Shown here: piece by piece, positions 1 to 9,665 of the stretch | Numbering within the stretch: position 1 is the stretch's first letter | Layout of the letters: each line of letters starts with the position of its first letter | Assembly (NCBI RefSeq): GCF_000340215.1 | Contig: NW_006921546.1 | Span: 1 to 64,000 of the forward strand | Direction: 5' to 3' | Length of the DNA stretch: 64,000 bases | DNA from: Pseudocercospora fijiensis CIRAD86 | Lineage: Eukaryota; Ascomycota; Dothideomycetes; Mycosphaerellales; Mycosphaerellaceae | Translations under genes and position numbers: made by a program | Notes under the pieces: model-generated | Seen by the model: the letters and a program-made list of their open reading frames with translations, nothing else | Told to the model about the DNA's origin: nothing | The model's database searches: none

Positions 1-4
1 ACCC

Positions 5-45
<41 letters not shown>

Positions 46-240
46 CCCTAACCCTAACCCTAACCCTAACCCTTAACCTTAACCCTAACCCTAACCCTAA
101 CCCTAACCCTAACCCTAACCCTAACCCTAACCCTAACCCTAACCCTAACCCTAACCCTAACCCTAACCCTAACCCTAACCCTAACCCTAACCCTAACCCT
201 AACCCTAACCCTAACCCTAAACCCTAAACCCTAACCCTAA
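1..240. repeat. Telomere repeat tract (CCCTAA)n
   Basis: Tandem CCCTAA units (TTAGGG on the other strand) run from the first base to about 240, with a few variant units (an extra A, or CCCTTAACCTT). Position and orientation, with the C-rich strand reading 5' to 3' inward, mark this as the left chromosome end. The unit contains no CpA or TpG, so it offers no RIP target, which fits its clean state next to heavily mutated DNA. Confidence 0.98.
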
Positions 241-272
241 GCGAGAAAGTAGCGGCGGACGGTTAGACTATA

Positions 273-339
273 GACTACTTTACCGGCTAGCGAAATAGTC
301 GTATACGTCTACTAGTTTTCGCTAGCCGGTAAAATAGTC
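273..339. repeat. Palindrome pair, copy nearest the telomere
   Basis: Two 28-bp copies (273-300 and 312-339) of a self-complementary element: GACTA arm, core TTTACCGGCTAGCGAAA or its complement, TAGTC arm. The copies are also inverted relative to each other, so the whole segment can fold into one long hairpin with very few mismatches. The inferred pre-RIP core is TTTGCCGGCCGGCAAA, a perfect palindrome. At least seven further sites carrying one or two copies lie in the first 17 kb, always between decayed coding blocks or at the ends of short repeats. Confidence 0.8.
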
Positions 340-429
340 TACGGTATAATAGACTTATAGGGATTAAAGAGTTAGCGTAGAGGAGGTTAGCCTTCGGTCG
401 GCGATAGTAGTAAAGAGAGGATAGGCGGT

Positions 430-1290
430 ACGGAGACTAAGCTAGCGAAATAGTACCTCGTAAGTTAGCGTAGTAGAGGGGCGCTTAATACCGCGGTCTA
501 GCTTATCGATACGCTTAGCGAAGCGATAGTAAGCGGCGCGGTATTCTACCTAGGAAATAGGAGTATATTATACCTCGACGTTAACGACTTACTACGAGGG
601 AATATCGTCCCCTAAGGTTATAGTATAGTCGCGGATCTTAAGTTAGTTTCCTTTAGAGTATTAGAGGACGTAGAGGCTAAAGGTAAATATCGTTAGATAT
701 ATCTAGTTATCGTCGTCGAGGGGCTTACGTAGGGCTTTAGGATTAAGTATTTAAAGGACGATATCGCGAAAGTATATAGCGCTAGTATAGACGCGGCGAG
801 ATAGTAGAGCTATACGATAGATTCGTAGGTCTTCGGGAATAGCGCTCTATTAGAGGCCGTAGTCGCGTTAGAAACAGCTATAGTATATAACGGTATCGGT
901 AACGTCCGAAAATCTAAAGATAAGGTCGGTCCGATCTCGGGCGTCCTATAGTTTAAGGATACGACGGAATAGAAACTAAGTAAGTATAGCGAAGTCGTTA
1001 AGATCGGTAGCTAATAGAGTCGCTATAGTAAACACGGCTACTATATACGCGTTATTAAAGAGATTCTATATAGCGTCCGTTTAGAGTAAGAACTACGCTC
1101 GGAAGTAGTATACCTCGTTATATATAACGATAGACAGATACGCGGCGCGTAAGTTAGCGAGACGAAACGTATTATCGGATCGATACTTATCGTACAATTA
1201 AGTATTACAAGCAATTTAGAGTTCTCTAATAGTATTATTAGTATAGTCTCTACGCTCTATTCGATAATCGACTACCTCGAGATTTCGTAG
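430..1290 (+). pseudogene. Decayed coding frame, unidentified
   Basis: The plus frame in phase with base 481 (gcg ctt aat) reads as ordinary protein for about 270 codons when TAG/TAA are taken as mutated Gln/Trp codons. Examples are the stretches VSGAVFYLGNRSILYLDVND and GNVRKSKDKVGPISGVLQF. I do not recognise the family. No start or splice sites can be assigned. The competing minus frame is less convincing. The block lies directly inside the first palindrome pair. Confidence 0.45.
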
Positions 1291-2010
1291 TTATAATTTA
1301 TCCTTCTACTAATATAGCTATAGCCGATCCTAAAACTAAGCTAGACGGTTATATCGCTTATAGTATACTAGGCCGGATATAAGTATCTCTTAAACAAAGG
1401 CCTCGCGAGTAGAGATAATAAGCGTACGAGTAGTCTATAGATCGCGGTCTAAAAGGGATACGATATATTCGATAAGTCCTAGGCCGTCGGATATATTTAA
1501 GTAATGCCGGATAATATAGATAGGATAGCGAGACTCGCCGTTAAGCGCGATAAGAGTAGCGACGTAGACATAGCGAGTATAGTTAGGATTAGGACTAAAG
1601 TACCGGTTATAGGTATCGCGCTAGGTATTAATCGTCGCGGCGGTCCTAATTTAGTAGATAGGAGTATAGTAGTAAGGCGTCGTATAAGTCTTATCTAGCT
1701 CGGTACGCAATTCGGCGATAGTCGACTTCTACGCGTTAATATCCTCTTTAAGAGAGCCTAGGCAAACACCGTCGGCTTCGTACTCTAGGTAATCGAGTAT
1801 TCTACGCTAGAGCGTCTAGCGGCTACTAACGCCGAATCGCTAGTCGAGGAAAGTATTAACTACTATTATAAGTAGGTCGCGCGAGTCGTTATCGGGAATA
1901 GTCGGTATATTATAGAATAGGACGCAATAGCCGAAGATAGAGTCTAGTACGATACCTCGCTCTATATAGGCGTAGTCGAGTATAGCTACGACGATAGTTA
2001 GTAGGAGATA
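1290..2010 (-). pseudogene. Decayed coding frame, unidentified
   Basis: Read on the minus strand from about 1990 downwards, one frame gives a plausible protein with only RIP-type stops, including FGYCVLFYNIP and LEYEADGVCLGSLKEDIN. It follows the SNF2-like block (2100-2957) on the same strand but is separated from it by a palindrome pair. It could be a downstream exon of the same gene, with the palindromes in an intron or inserted, or a separate fragment. No SNF2 motifs II-VI were seen here, so the link is unproven. Confidence 0.4.
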
Positions 2011-2022
2011 AGTATATATATA

Positions 2023-2083
2023 GACCGTTTTACTAGCTAGTAAATAGATATCTAGACGTATATTTACCGGCCGGCAAAATAAT
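2023..2083. repeat. Palindrome pair
   Basis: Two copies of the palindromic element. Core TTTTACTAGCTAGTAAA lies at about 2029-2044 and core TTTACCGGCCGGCAAA at 2063-2078. The second is one transition away from the perfect palindrome. The pair separates the SNF2-like block from the next minus-strand coding block. Confidence 0.75.
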
Positions 2084-2099
2084 CTATATGTTAGGATTA

Positions 2100-2957
2100 A
2101 CATTTCTTACCTTAATATACGATACGCTATTCTTCGATATACTCGGACTAAGCTACGGCGGCGTAGAGAATAGAGATAGTCTTACTAGTACCGGTATCGT
2201 CGGCGAGAATAGCGCCCTATATAGGTAATTTCTATATTTCGACGATCTATATAATAGCCTATAGTTACTATATCGTAAGATAGAGTCCGCGAAACGTAAT
2301 ACGGTATAGACATTTACTAACTTTATCGATCTCGCCGTCTAGGAGTATAGTAACGTCGATATTTATTGCCGTATAGGCTTCGTTAAATAATAGAGGCGTA
2401 GCCGTATACCTAGAGCGATAGTACTATAGGGTATCGAGTATACTAGCGTATAATATATACTAGGCGTCGGTAATAGGGAACGGGGCATTAGGCTAGGGCG
2501 CAAGCTATAGCTAGTTAGTATTAGCCTAGATAGTACTCTTACGCTTACTCGGGAGATATTTTATATTAGCGGGATTAATAGTATCCGAAGTCGAAAAAGT
2601 TATATCGATACCGTTACTAATATCTCGTAGGAAGGCTCGCTATAGTACCGGATCCTAATCGTTAATCTTATATACGTCGTACGTCTTATACTACTTATAA
2701 AGGACATTTGTTAGGTCGTCTATTATACGTATTATTCGCTAGTAGTTATAAGTGTTATCTACTCGGGTCGACCTAGCCTCGCCGAGAAAGGCCTTTTCGT
2801 CGTACGCGAATTTATATACGTCGCTAGGTATAAGAGGACTAATAACCGAAGAGGGTAGACGCCTAGATAGACGTAGAGGGCCTAGAGCTAGTACTTTAGG
2901 GTCGTCCGCTATATTTAACTTAGAAACGTCCTTAGGTATCGCCTAGGTAGTACTAAT
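2100..2957 (-). pseudogene. SNF2-type DNA-dependent ATPase, N-terminal fragment, RIP-decayed
   Basis: The minus strand gives about 285 codons in one frame, broken only by TAA/TAG at expected Gln/Trp positions. Near the C-terminal end (about 2160-2220) the frame reads GAILADDTGTSKTISIL, which matches SNF2 helicase motif I (GAILADxxGxGKT). The serine in the P-loop is what TpG-to-TpA mutation of GGT (ACTGGT to ACTAGT) would produce. In the family this Walker A motif binds ATP for chromatin remodelling or DNA translocation. The frame ends just after motif I, so the DExx box and helicase C domain are missing. Helicase genes and relics are common near fungal telomeres. The block is flanked on both sides by palindrome copies (2023-2083, 2968-2995). 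Confidence 0.65.
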
Positions 2958-2961
2958 TCGA

Positions 2962-3400
2962 TTATAGACTACTTTGCCGGCTAGAAAATAACGACGGACG
3001 GTAGAAGTAGTAGTAGTAGTAGTTAAAGTAGTAGTAGTAGTAGTAGATAGAAAAGTAGGGAAGATACGGAGGAAGAGAAATATAAATAGGTAGCGCGTAG
3101 GCGCTTAGACTAACGTACAGGCCGTAGGCGTATATGCGTTAAATAGTAACGCGGTCGACCTAACTAAAGGCTACGTAAAAGAGTTATCCCGAGCGACGTA
3201 GCTAATTTATATAAATAGGCCGGGATTGTATTTCGTTCGCCGCCTTAGTTAAGGCCGAGAAGTAAAGTCTACCGAAAACGGGGTAGTATACGATTAAACT
3301 TAATATAAGTAGGGTAGGAGGTAAGGTAAAGTAAAGTAGTATAAGGTATACTAGGCTAATAGATATAGAATATAGGCGCGTCTATTTTACTATACGGGAT
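2962..3400 (+). repeat. Non-autonomous palindrome-ended repeat, copy 1
   Basis: Begins with a palindrome copy (CTATAGACTACTTTGCCGG, about 2964-2985), followed by a GTA/TAG trinucleotide run (about 3006-3050), a TATAAATA-like stretch and a conserved interior (about 3185-3310) shared with copies at 4899-5375 and 6064-6462. It ends near a degenerate CTATTTTACTA. No coding capacity is evident. It looks like a MITE-like or solo-end element. Confidence 0.6.
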
Positions 3401-4470
3401 TGCGGTTAGTATTAGTAAAAAATAGCGGATAATAGAGGGCGAGGCGTTACGAGGACGCGATAATTTCCCGGTAGGCAACACTATTAGTAGCTAAGTGCCG
3501 TAGGCTAGCGTATTACGTAGCGTAAGACGAGTATTAAGGCGGGTTAGTCGAACGAAGATAGGGAATAGGGTACGTAGGAATTCGTAGATAGTATAGTTAA
3601 ATATAGTTATTCGCGTAATATACGATATAATATACTATAGGACTAATAATATCTAAGCGTATCGTCTGTCTACTAAGAGGAATAAAGATACGCTAATAAG
3701 GAACTCGTACGTCGATCTCGCGGAGACTATATTAAAGCCCGGAACGCGCGAGTAGAGCCCTCTAGGATATTAATTAGTGCTTTATTTAGGCCTAGATAGA
3801 CTATATCTTAGTAGATTGCGGTTTAAAAGTGCGACCGCGAATACGCTTAATCTCGTCGTTACTAAAGATATGCTCTAGTATAAGAGCCGTAGATAGACGA
3901 GTAGAGAGTAGATAGGGCAAGTCTAGCTTAAGATAATAGTAGGCGGGATCGATACGATATAGATAGTATACTAGACGCTAAGTCCTAGGCGCCGACGGCT
4001 AGTTCTATAAGCGTTTCTAGGCGATAGCGGAGATATCGGTTATAGTAGTAATATAAAATATAGCTAGGCGAGCGCGGCTATAAGAGTAATAGATAATCGC
4101 CTTTACGTCCGGATCGTCTTCGAAGGATCTATAAGCGACGGTACTCTAATATATAGATATATAGTCTAGGGTAACGTACGGGATCCGATATATACCTAGT
4201 AGTAGATAGAGCGCGTTATAGGCGAATAGGTCTACGTCGACGGTAAACCTAACTTTAGAAGACTATAGGATAATATATATATAGATAAGCGATAAGACTA
4301 CTATAAACCGATAGGACGGGGCGACTAGTTATATAAGCTAGTAGACGCGATACTCTAGTATAGGAATAGATATAGTAACTTTAGGGTACCGCTAGATAGA
4401 GTCCTACGTATTCGCTAATAATCGAGTACTATATACTAGTTAGTCGGATAGTATATAGTTTCGTCGACTA
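3400..4470. other. RIP-degraded sequence, no assignable gene
   Basis: CpA/TpG-depleted DNA between repeat copy 1 and the next palindrome pair. Several frames lack anything but RIP-type stops, but I found no motif that would choose one, so no gene is called. Confidence 0.4.
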
Positions 4471-4472
4471 TA

Positions 4473-4540
4473 GACCGCTTTACTAGCTAGTAAAGGTAAT
4501 AGATATCGCTAACCGTTTACTAGCCGGTAAAGTAGTCTAT
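4473..4540. repeat. Palindrome pair
   Basis: Copies with cores TTTACTAGCTAGTAAA (4480-4495) and TTTACTAGCCGGTAAA (4516-4531), the second followed by GTAGTCTAT. They are arranged as an inverted pair, as at 273-339. Confidence 0.75.
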
Positions 4541-4898
4541 AGCGTAGCTAACTTATAGTAGAGTACTATCGAAGGAAGGATATACGTAGGGGCGGGATAA
4601 GAAATAAATACTACGGAATATATTATATATAGTCCTAACGAGCTTACGGCGTATAGCGGTATAATAGGGGCGAGCGCTCGCCTAGGATACGAATTAGACT
4701 AGGTCGATAAAGAGATTGCATATAATATTAAAGTATTCGTAGTAGCGATTATAGAAGATAGCTACGGCTTATTAATCTACGCGGGATCGGCCTAGCGTAC
4801 TATCTATAGTATTATCGTCGGCGACCTTTACTATAGTAGTAATCGGAGGCGACGACGTATATAGTTTATAGTATATATACGGATATAGTAGTAGTATA
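4541..4898. other. RIP-degraded spacer
   Basis: About 360 bp between a palindrome pair and repeat copy 2. AT-rich stretches (about 4620-4635, 4855-4890) occur. I see no gene or motif. Confidence 0.35.
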
Positions 4899-5375
4899 AC
4901 TATAGACTAATTTGCCGGACGGAAAAGTTACTAGGCGAGTAGAGTAGGCGGTAGTAGAAGTAGGTAGTAGGGTAGAAGAGAAGTCGAGGAGTAGAAGGAG
5001 ATATAAATTAGCGTAGTATAGGCGCTCGGGCTAAGACTAGTAGACTAGCGGTTTACTTTACTAAGGCGCGTACAAAAAGGTCGTCCTAAGCGACGTAGCG
5101 AATTTATATAGCGAGGTCGGGATTGCGCTTCGTTCGCCGCTTTAGTCGAGGCCGAGAGGTAAAGTCTACCGAAACACGCTAGTATAGTATTAAACTTAAT
5201 CTAAGTAAAGGGTATAAAGTCGGGTAACGACTAGCGTACTAAGCTAATAGATACCTAAGGCATAGTCGACCGTTCTACTAGCGGAGGTAATAGTAGATAC
5301 GTATAGCTAGATAGGATACAAGGCAACTATAGCGGCTATAGGGACGATAGACTTTACTAGCTAGTAAAATAGTCG
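4899..5375 (+). repeat. Non-autonomous palindrome-ended repeat, copy 2
   Basis: Best preserved member of the family. It starts with a palindrome half (TATAGACTAATTTGCCGG, core 4911-4926), has a purine-rich AGTAG segment, and carries the shared interior (CGACGTAGCGAATTTATATA, then TTCGTTCGCCGC, then GTAAAGTCTACCGAAA). It ends in a second palindrome (core TTTACTAGCTAGTAAA, 5353-5368). A palindrome at both ends and no reading frame suggest a short non-autonomous transposable element of about 0.48 kb. Confidence 0.6.
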
Positions 5376-5707
5376 ACAATTGCGGGAGATATCGGTACGT
5401 ATAGTATAGGAAAGGATAAGATAGTAGATATATAAATTGAATTATTATATAAGGATAAGAGTAATAGAGAGCTAGATAGTATAGAACTATAGTAGTATAA
5501 GCTATAGTATAGTTTATAATACTACGTACGTCCGTATTAATCCGCCGTCGAGAGTATAGTATAATAGGTAACCTAGGGGCGTACGTAGGCTTCCCTATAC
5601 CTAGTTCTATATAGAGTAACTAAATAAATACTAATTATCGTAATAGAGCTATATAGAGACGATTCCGACCTCAACTTCTACGGCTCTATCGCTAGTATAC
5701 GAGGCTA

Positions 5708-6062
5708 ATGTCTCTAAATATACCGAGTATAGTCCCTTTAAAATCTAGTATAGCCGATACTAACTAGGAAGATCGCGAGCTTACGTAGTCGGAGTTAGCG
5801 GAGCTTTTCGGAATAGCCGTCGAGGTCGAGCTAAGAGAAGCTTAATATTCGACCGTAGTAGTATTCGATCTCTTTATTAATTAAGTAGGCGTAGAAAAAT
5901 AGCTAGCAGTTTTTATTAATATAGAGACGACGGAGTTCGGCCTTAAAGGGCGCGACGGCGGCACTATCGGTATAGTCTACTATAGCGATAATTAGACGTA
6001 GTAGGGAGCTTAGTAGGTAGTCGTAGCGTAGTATAGTACGGTAGCGTAGGATATACGTATAG
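5708..6062 (+). pseudogene. Decayed small gene with visible ATG, unidentified
   Basis: An ATG at 5708 opens a plus frame of about 118 codons (MSLNIPSIVPLK...) reading through RIP-type stops, with a convincing middle such as FINIETTEFGLKGRDGGTIG. It runs up to the palindrome that begins repeat copy 3. I do not recognise the protein. The start is inferred because ATG codons are scarce in this RIP-mutated DNA and the frame is coherent from here on. Upstream sequence in the same phase is less coherent. Confidence 0.45.
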
Positions 6063-6063
6063 G

Positions 6064-6462
6064 GCTATAGACTAGTTTACTAGCCGGAGGAATAGATAGA
6101 TAAGTATAAGTCGCTAGTAGTAGAAGTAGATTATAAAGTAGAGAGAGTTAGCGGCCGAGAAGAGACCTATATTAGTACGTTAATAGCGCTCGGGGCAAGA
6201 CCGGTAGACTAGTAGTTTACTCTACTAATATACGTATAAAAGAGTCCTCCTAGGCGACGTAGCTAATTTATATAGTACAGTCGGGACTACGCTTCGTTCG
6301 CCGCCTTAGTTAATACCGTAAAGTAAAGTCCGCCGAAACACGCTAATATACGGTTAAACTTAGCCTAAGTAAAGGGTAGACGTAAAGGCGATATCGAGCT
6401 ACGTAGGCGCGGTAGCGGGTACCTAAGGCAATGCTAGCTATTTTACTAGATAGAATAATAGT
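6064..6462 (+). repeat. Non-autonomous palindrome-ended repeat, copy 3
   Basis: Starts CTATAGACTAGTTTACTAGCC (core 6076-6091), carries the interior shared with copies 1 and 2 (GCGACGTAGCTAATTTATATA, TTCGTTCGCCGCCTTAGTTAA, AAGTCCGCCGAAACACGC), and ends near a degenerate palindrome half (CTATTTTACTAGATAG, about 6447-6462). Confidence 0.6.
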
Positions 6463-7600
6463 TAGTATTATTAATTACGAGATTATAGGGCGCGTTAGTA
6501 GGTATAAGGCGGTCGGCGTAATAGTACGCAATAGTACCGGCCGTATTATTCGTTAATATATACGATAAGCTATAAGAGATATACTATATAGAAACGGGCG
6601 AGATAGGATAAAGGTAAGAGAGAGAGTCGAGTCTTCGACCGAGTATTATATACGCGAGATAGATATACGTATAGGATATAGTAATCTCCTATAATAGGTA
6701 GTTTAGGTAAGGATATATCTATTAGGGCGGATAGTAGCGTAGATATATAGATATAGTATAAGTTGCGCGCTATAGAAAAGGAAGGGGATATAACTAGTCT
6801 TTAAGTTTAATAGCGAGGCCGATTCCGTTTATAGGGGGGGATAGAGTTTCCCCTTAGCCGAGTAAGTATTAGATACGGTAGTATAGATCGTCTATACCGT
6901 ATAGTAGTTATACGCGACAATCGGGTAGTTACGCTAGAAGCGATAATAAGTCTATCGTAGTTCCTATTATAGAGTATAACCGACGACTACTTTACGCTAC
7001 TCGATATCGAATACGCCGTTCGCGAATAGGATCGTTAGCGCTTAGGCGGAGGCGTAAGAGAGTAAGAGAAGTTATTAGGGGAGATATATTACGAGAGGAG
7101 CGCCGCTATCTAGCGATATCTAATAATTATAAGATTACCTAGCGCTCTAGTACGAGTTCGCGGTAAGGATAGTAGGATAGATAATACTAGGGCGCGATGC
7201 GAGCGTCTAATAGGGGCGTATAGGCTACTAGATCGGATCTACGGGCATTAATTCCTATTATTCTAGGCGGCCGAATAGTTTATATATAGATAGGCGAAGC
7301 GGAGGGGATTTAGTATTATAAAAAGCAAGTGCGATATCGATATATTAGGTTAATAAACTCGTATAATATACTAGTACGGCGACGGTAGAGATAGAGAAGA
7401 TACGTATCTATAGCGAGGGATTATAGAGATAATAGGGGCCGAGGGGAGGTACAAATAGATCCCGGGTAAGTAGATAATAGACTAATCTAATACGCGTTAT
7501 AACTATAGCGAGAGCGACCGAGTAGACCTAGAGTAGTATAGTACGCGGGAGGCGTACTAGCGAATTAGGATACAGTTTATAATAATATATACCTAGGGTC
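6463..7600 (+). other. RIP-degraded region upstream of the MULE-like transposase
   Basis: Plus-strand frames of uncertain phase run through here, for example DDYFTLLDIEYAVREQ near 6980-7030. They may be the N-terminal part of the transposase downstream or another gene fragment. A short G run (about 6833-6840) occurs. No domain is recognised. Confidence 0.35.
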
Positions 7601-7639
7601 GTTCGATAGAAGTATATAAAGCAGTAGCTAGGTTAGTAT

Positions 7640-8690
7640 ATCGGTGCGCGAGGTTGAATAAAAAACAAGCGGATAAGGTTATTAAGGATGTCTCGTAGCT
7701 ACCGAAGATAAAGAAAATCAAACGGCCGGACTATTCGACCGCGGGCATAGAACTAAATATACTAAGATACGCGGGCTTTTATATATAACCGGAGACGGTA
7801 AAGGATAGGTTTAAGTACCTAGTCGTCGCTTATCCCGAGCTTTTAGAGCTATATACCGAGGGCGATAGGACGTTAATCGTAGATAATACATTCGTAAAAC
7901 CGGATAGTAGTAGGCACCGTATATATCTAGTAGGCTTTGTTATCGATAGGACAGCGGTTACAATAGCGGTAATACGAATAGACTACCCGACCGTAAATAG
8001 GTATTATCTAGCCGCGTAGTATATAAAGTTAATACTACTAGATACGTATCTAGACGATCCGCTATTAATACTCTATACGACGACGACAACATTAATTAAG
8101 AGCGTATAGTAGGAGTACTTTCCCGACGCGATCCTATACTAGGCGAAATAGTACCTAGACTACTTATTAATAGTAAATAGCATCTAATTACTACGCTAAG
8201 TAGTAGGGCTACCTATATAATAGGATTTAGTAGATCTTACTATTAAGGTAATTCCGGTTCTAGAGGCGGCATACCGTAAGCTACTAGACGCATATAGTAT
8301 AGCTAACCTCGATAAAGCATTAGGGGAGGTAAAGGAGGTCCTAGAACTTAAGTTTAGGGATAAAGATTTAATCGACTATATTCGCGACGAGTATATACCT
8401 TTGTTATTAGACGGGATATCTAACGCTAATCGAATAGTAAGTATAGTGTAGAAGGAAGGCTAGAGAATACGAGACAGTATACGTATCGGAGTAGCCGCAT
8501 AGCTCGAGGCTACGCGGGGCGGTATCTCGGAAATGCTAGAGACGATAGATCTATTCTAGGCGGGGCAACTATAATATATCGATAGGCTAGAGTATATATA
8601 AGCCTATACTAAGCATAGTATACGTAATACATTCGATATATATATACTACCGTCTCTAAGTAGATATAGTAGTTAAGTAATATAGACCGC
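7640..8690 (+). pseudogene. MULE-like (Mutator superfamily) transposase, RIP-decayed
   Basis: One plus frame runs from about 7650 to at least 8480 with stops only at Gln/Trp positions. The segment TLIVDNTFVK (about 7870-7900), followed by an RIYLVGFVIDRT-like strand and a run ending near EYFPDAILYQAKQYLDYLL, resembles the MULE transposase core: first catalytic Asp in a DxT context, a beta-strand series, then the region where the family has a (C/W)xxH motif, here W/H lost to RIP. In the family this DDE enzyme cuts at terminal inverted repeats. A palindrome pair lies about 60 bp beyond the block (8750-8816), a candidate element end. The assignment rests on pattern recognition only. Confidence 0.5.
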
Positions 8691-8749
8691 CTCGTATTTC
8701 CCTAACCCGTTAAACTATAGGATAATAAATGCGACTATATAAGAGTGCT

Positions 8750-8816
8750 AACCGTTTTGCCGGCTAGGAAAATAGACAATAGCCCGGCAGTTTGCTAGGC
8801 AGCAAAATAGTTAGCA
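8750..8816. repeat. Palindrome pair within a TGCTAAC...GTTAGCA inverted repeat
   Basis: Two palindrome copies (cores about 8755-8772 and 8790-8808) are enclosed by outer arms TGCTAAC (about 8747) and GTTAGCA (about 8810), so the whole 67-bp block is itself an inverted repeat. Several CpA/TpG survive here, for example TTTTGCCGGC and CCCGGCAG, so this copy is closer to the pre-RIP consensus than the others. Confidence 0.75.
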
Positions 8817-9600
8817 TTATACTATTAATGATTTACTATATAATATACGGTAGTAGGAGGAGGTAACCTATAAAACCTACCCTAGAAAACGCCGTTAGTA
8901 TACGGAGCGTAATACGTAAGTAAGCTAGACCCGAGGGTTAGTAACGATTAGGGTAAATCTTAGTAGCGGTAAGGTTACTAATTTGCTCGGACTATCTCGG
9001 TTATAGTAGGTTTATATTCGGGTAGATAAATAATAAAAGATATCGTTAGATTAGGGCGTTATTATCTAATCGATCGGGGGAGAAATTAGTTTTCGAGAAT
9101 TGTAGTCGTTCGAAAATATACTATAATTTCGGACGTATATCCCGGGTAGACGAACTAACCGCTATCTATTCTACGATATTACGAGTTAACAATTTTAAGA
9201 ACCGAATACTAACCGAGTTAATCGTAGTATTTTATTGCGTATATAATAACTATATATAAACTAGTATATAGCCTAACAAGTCCGTATACGGGTCCGTTAG
9301 TATTATAACGTAAGGATATATCGGATTACCTTAACAATAGCCGGATTAGATAATAGTAGACTACTAGGTAAGCAAGAATATACTAGACTAAGATAGCTAA
9401 GGCTGCGATAACGGTATAGATAGTATACCGGACGTCCTAACAGACGATATACGATAAAAGCTAGTCGGCGAGGTATAATAGTCGAGCTATATCTAGGGAT
9501 AGATAGCGTAATTAGGGTTCGAGCCTTAGTAGCGTTACTATACTACGACCTATAGCTAGTAGACGCATCTACTATAACCGCAATTACAATACGAGAGTGC
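8817..9600. other. RIP-degraded sequence, no assignable gene
   Basis: Sequence between two palindrome pairs that share the outer GCTAAC/GTTAGC arms. No motif could be identified on either strand, although several frames have only RIP-type stops. Confidence 0.35.
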
Positions 9601-9665
9601 TAACTATTTTACTAGCTAGTAAAAGTAATATAGATAATATAGTTTACTACTTAGTAAACCGGTTC
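9595..9665. repeat. Palindrome pair
   Basis: Starts AGTGCTAACTATTTT as at 8745, with cores TTTACTAGCTAGTAAA (9608-9623) and TTTACTACTTAGTAAA (9643-9658). The shared outer arm supports a common element end. Confidence 0.7.

Noticed and set aside
1504..1698. 64-codon plus-strand open frame
   Set aside because: It opposes a more coherent minus-strand block, has no motif and is no longer than expected by chance here.
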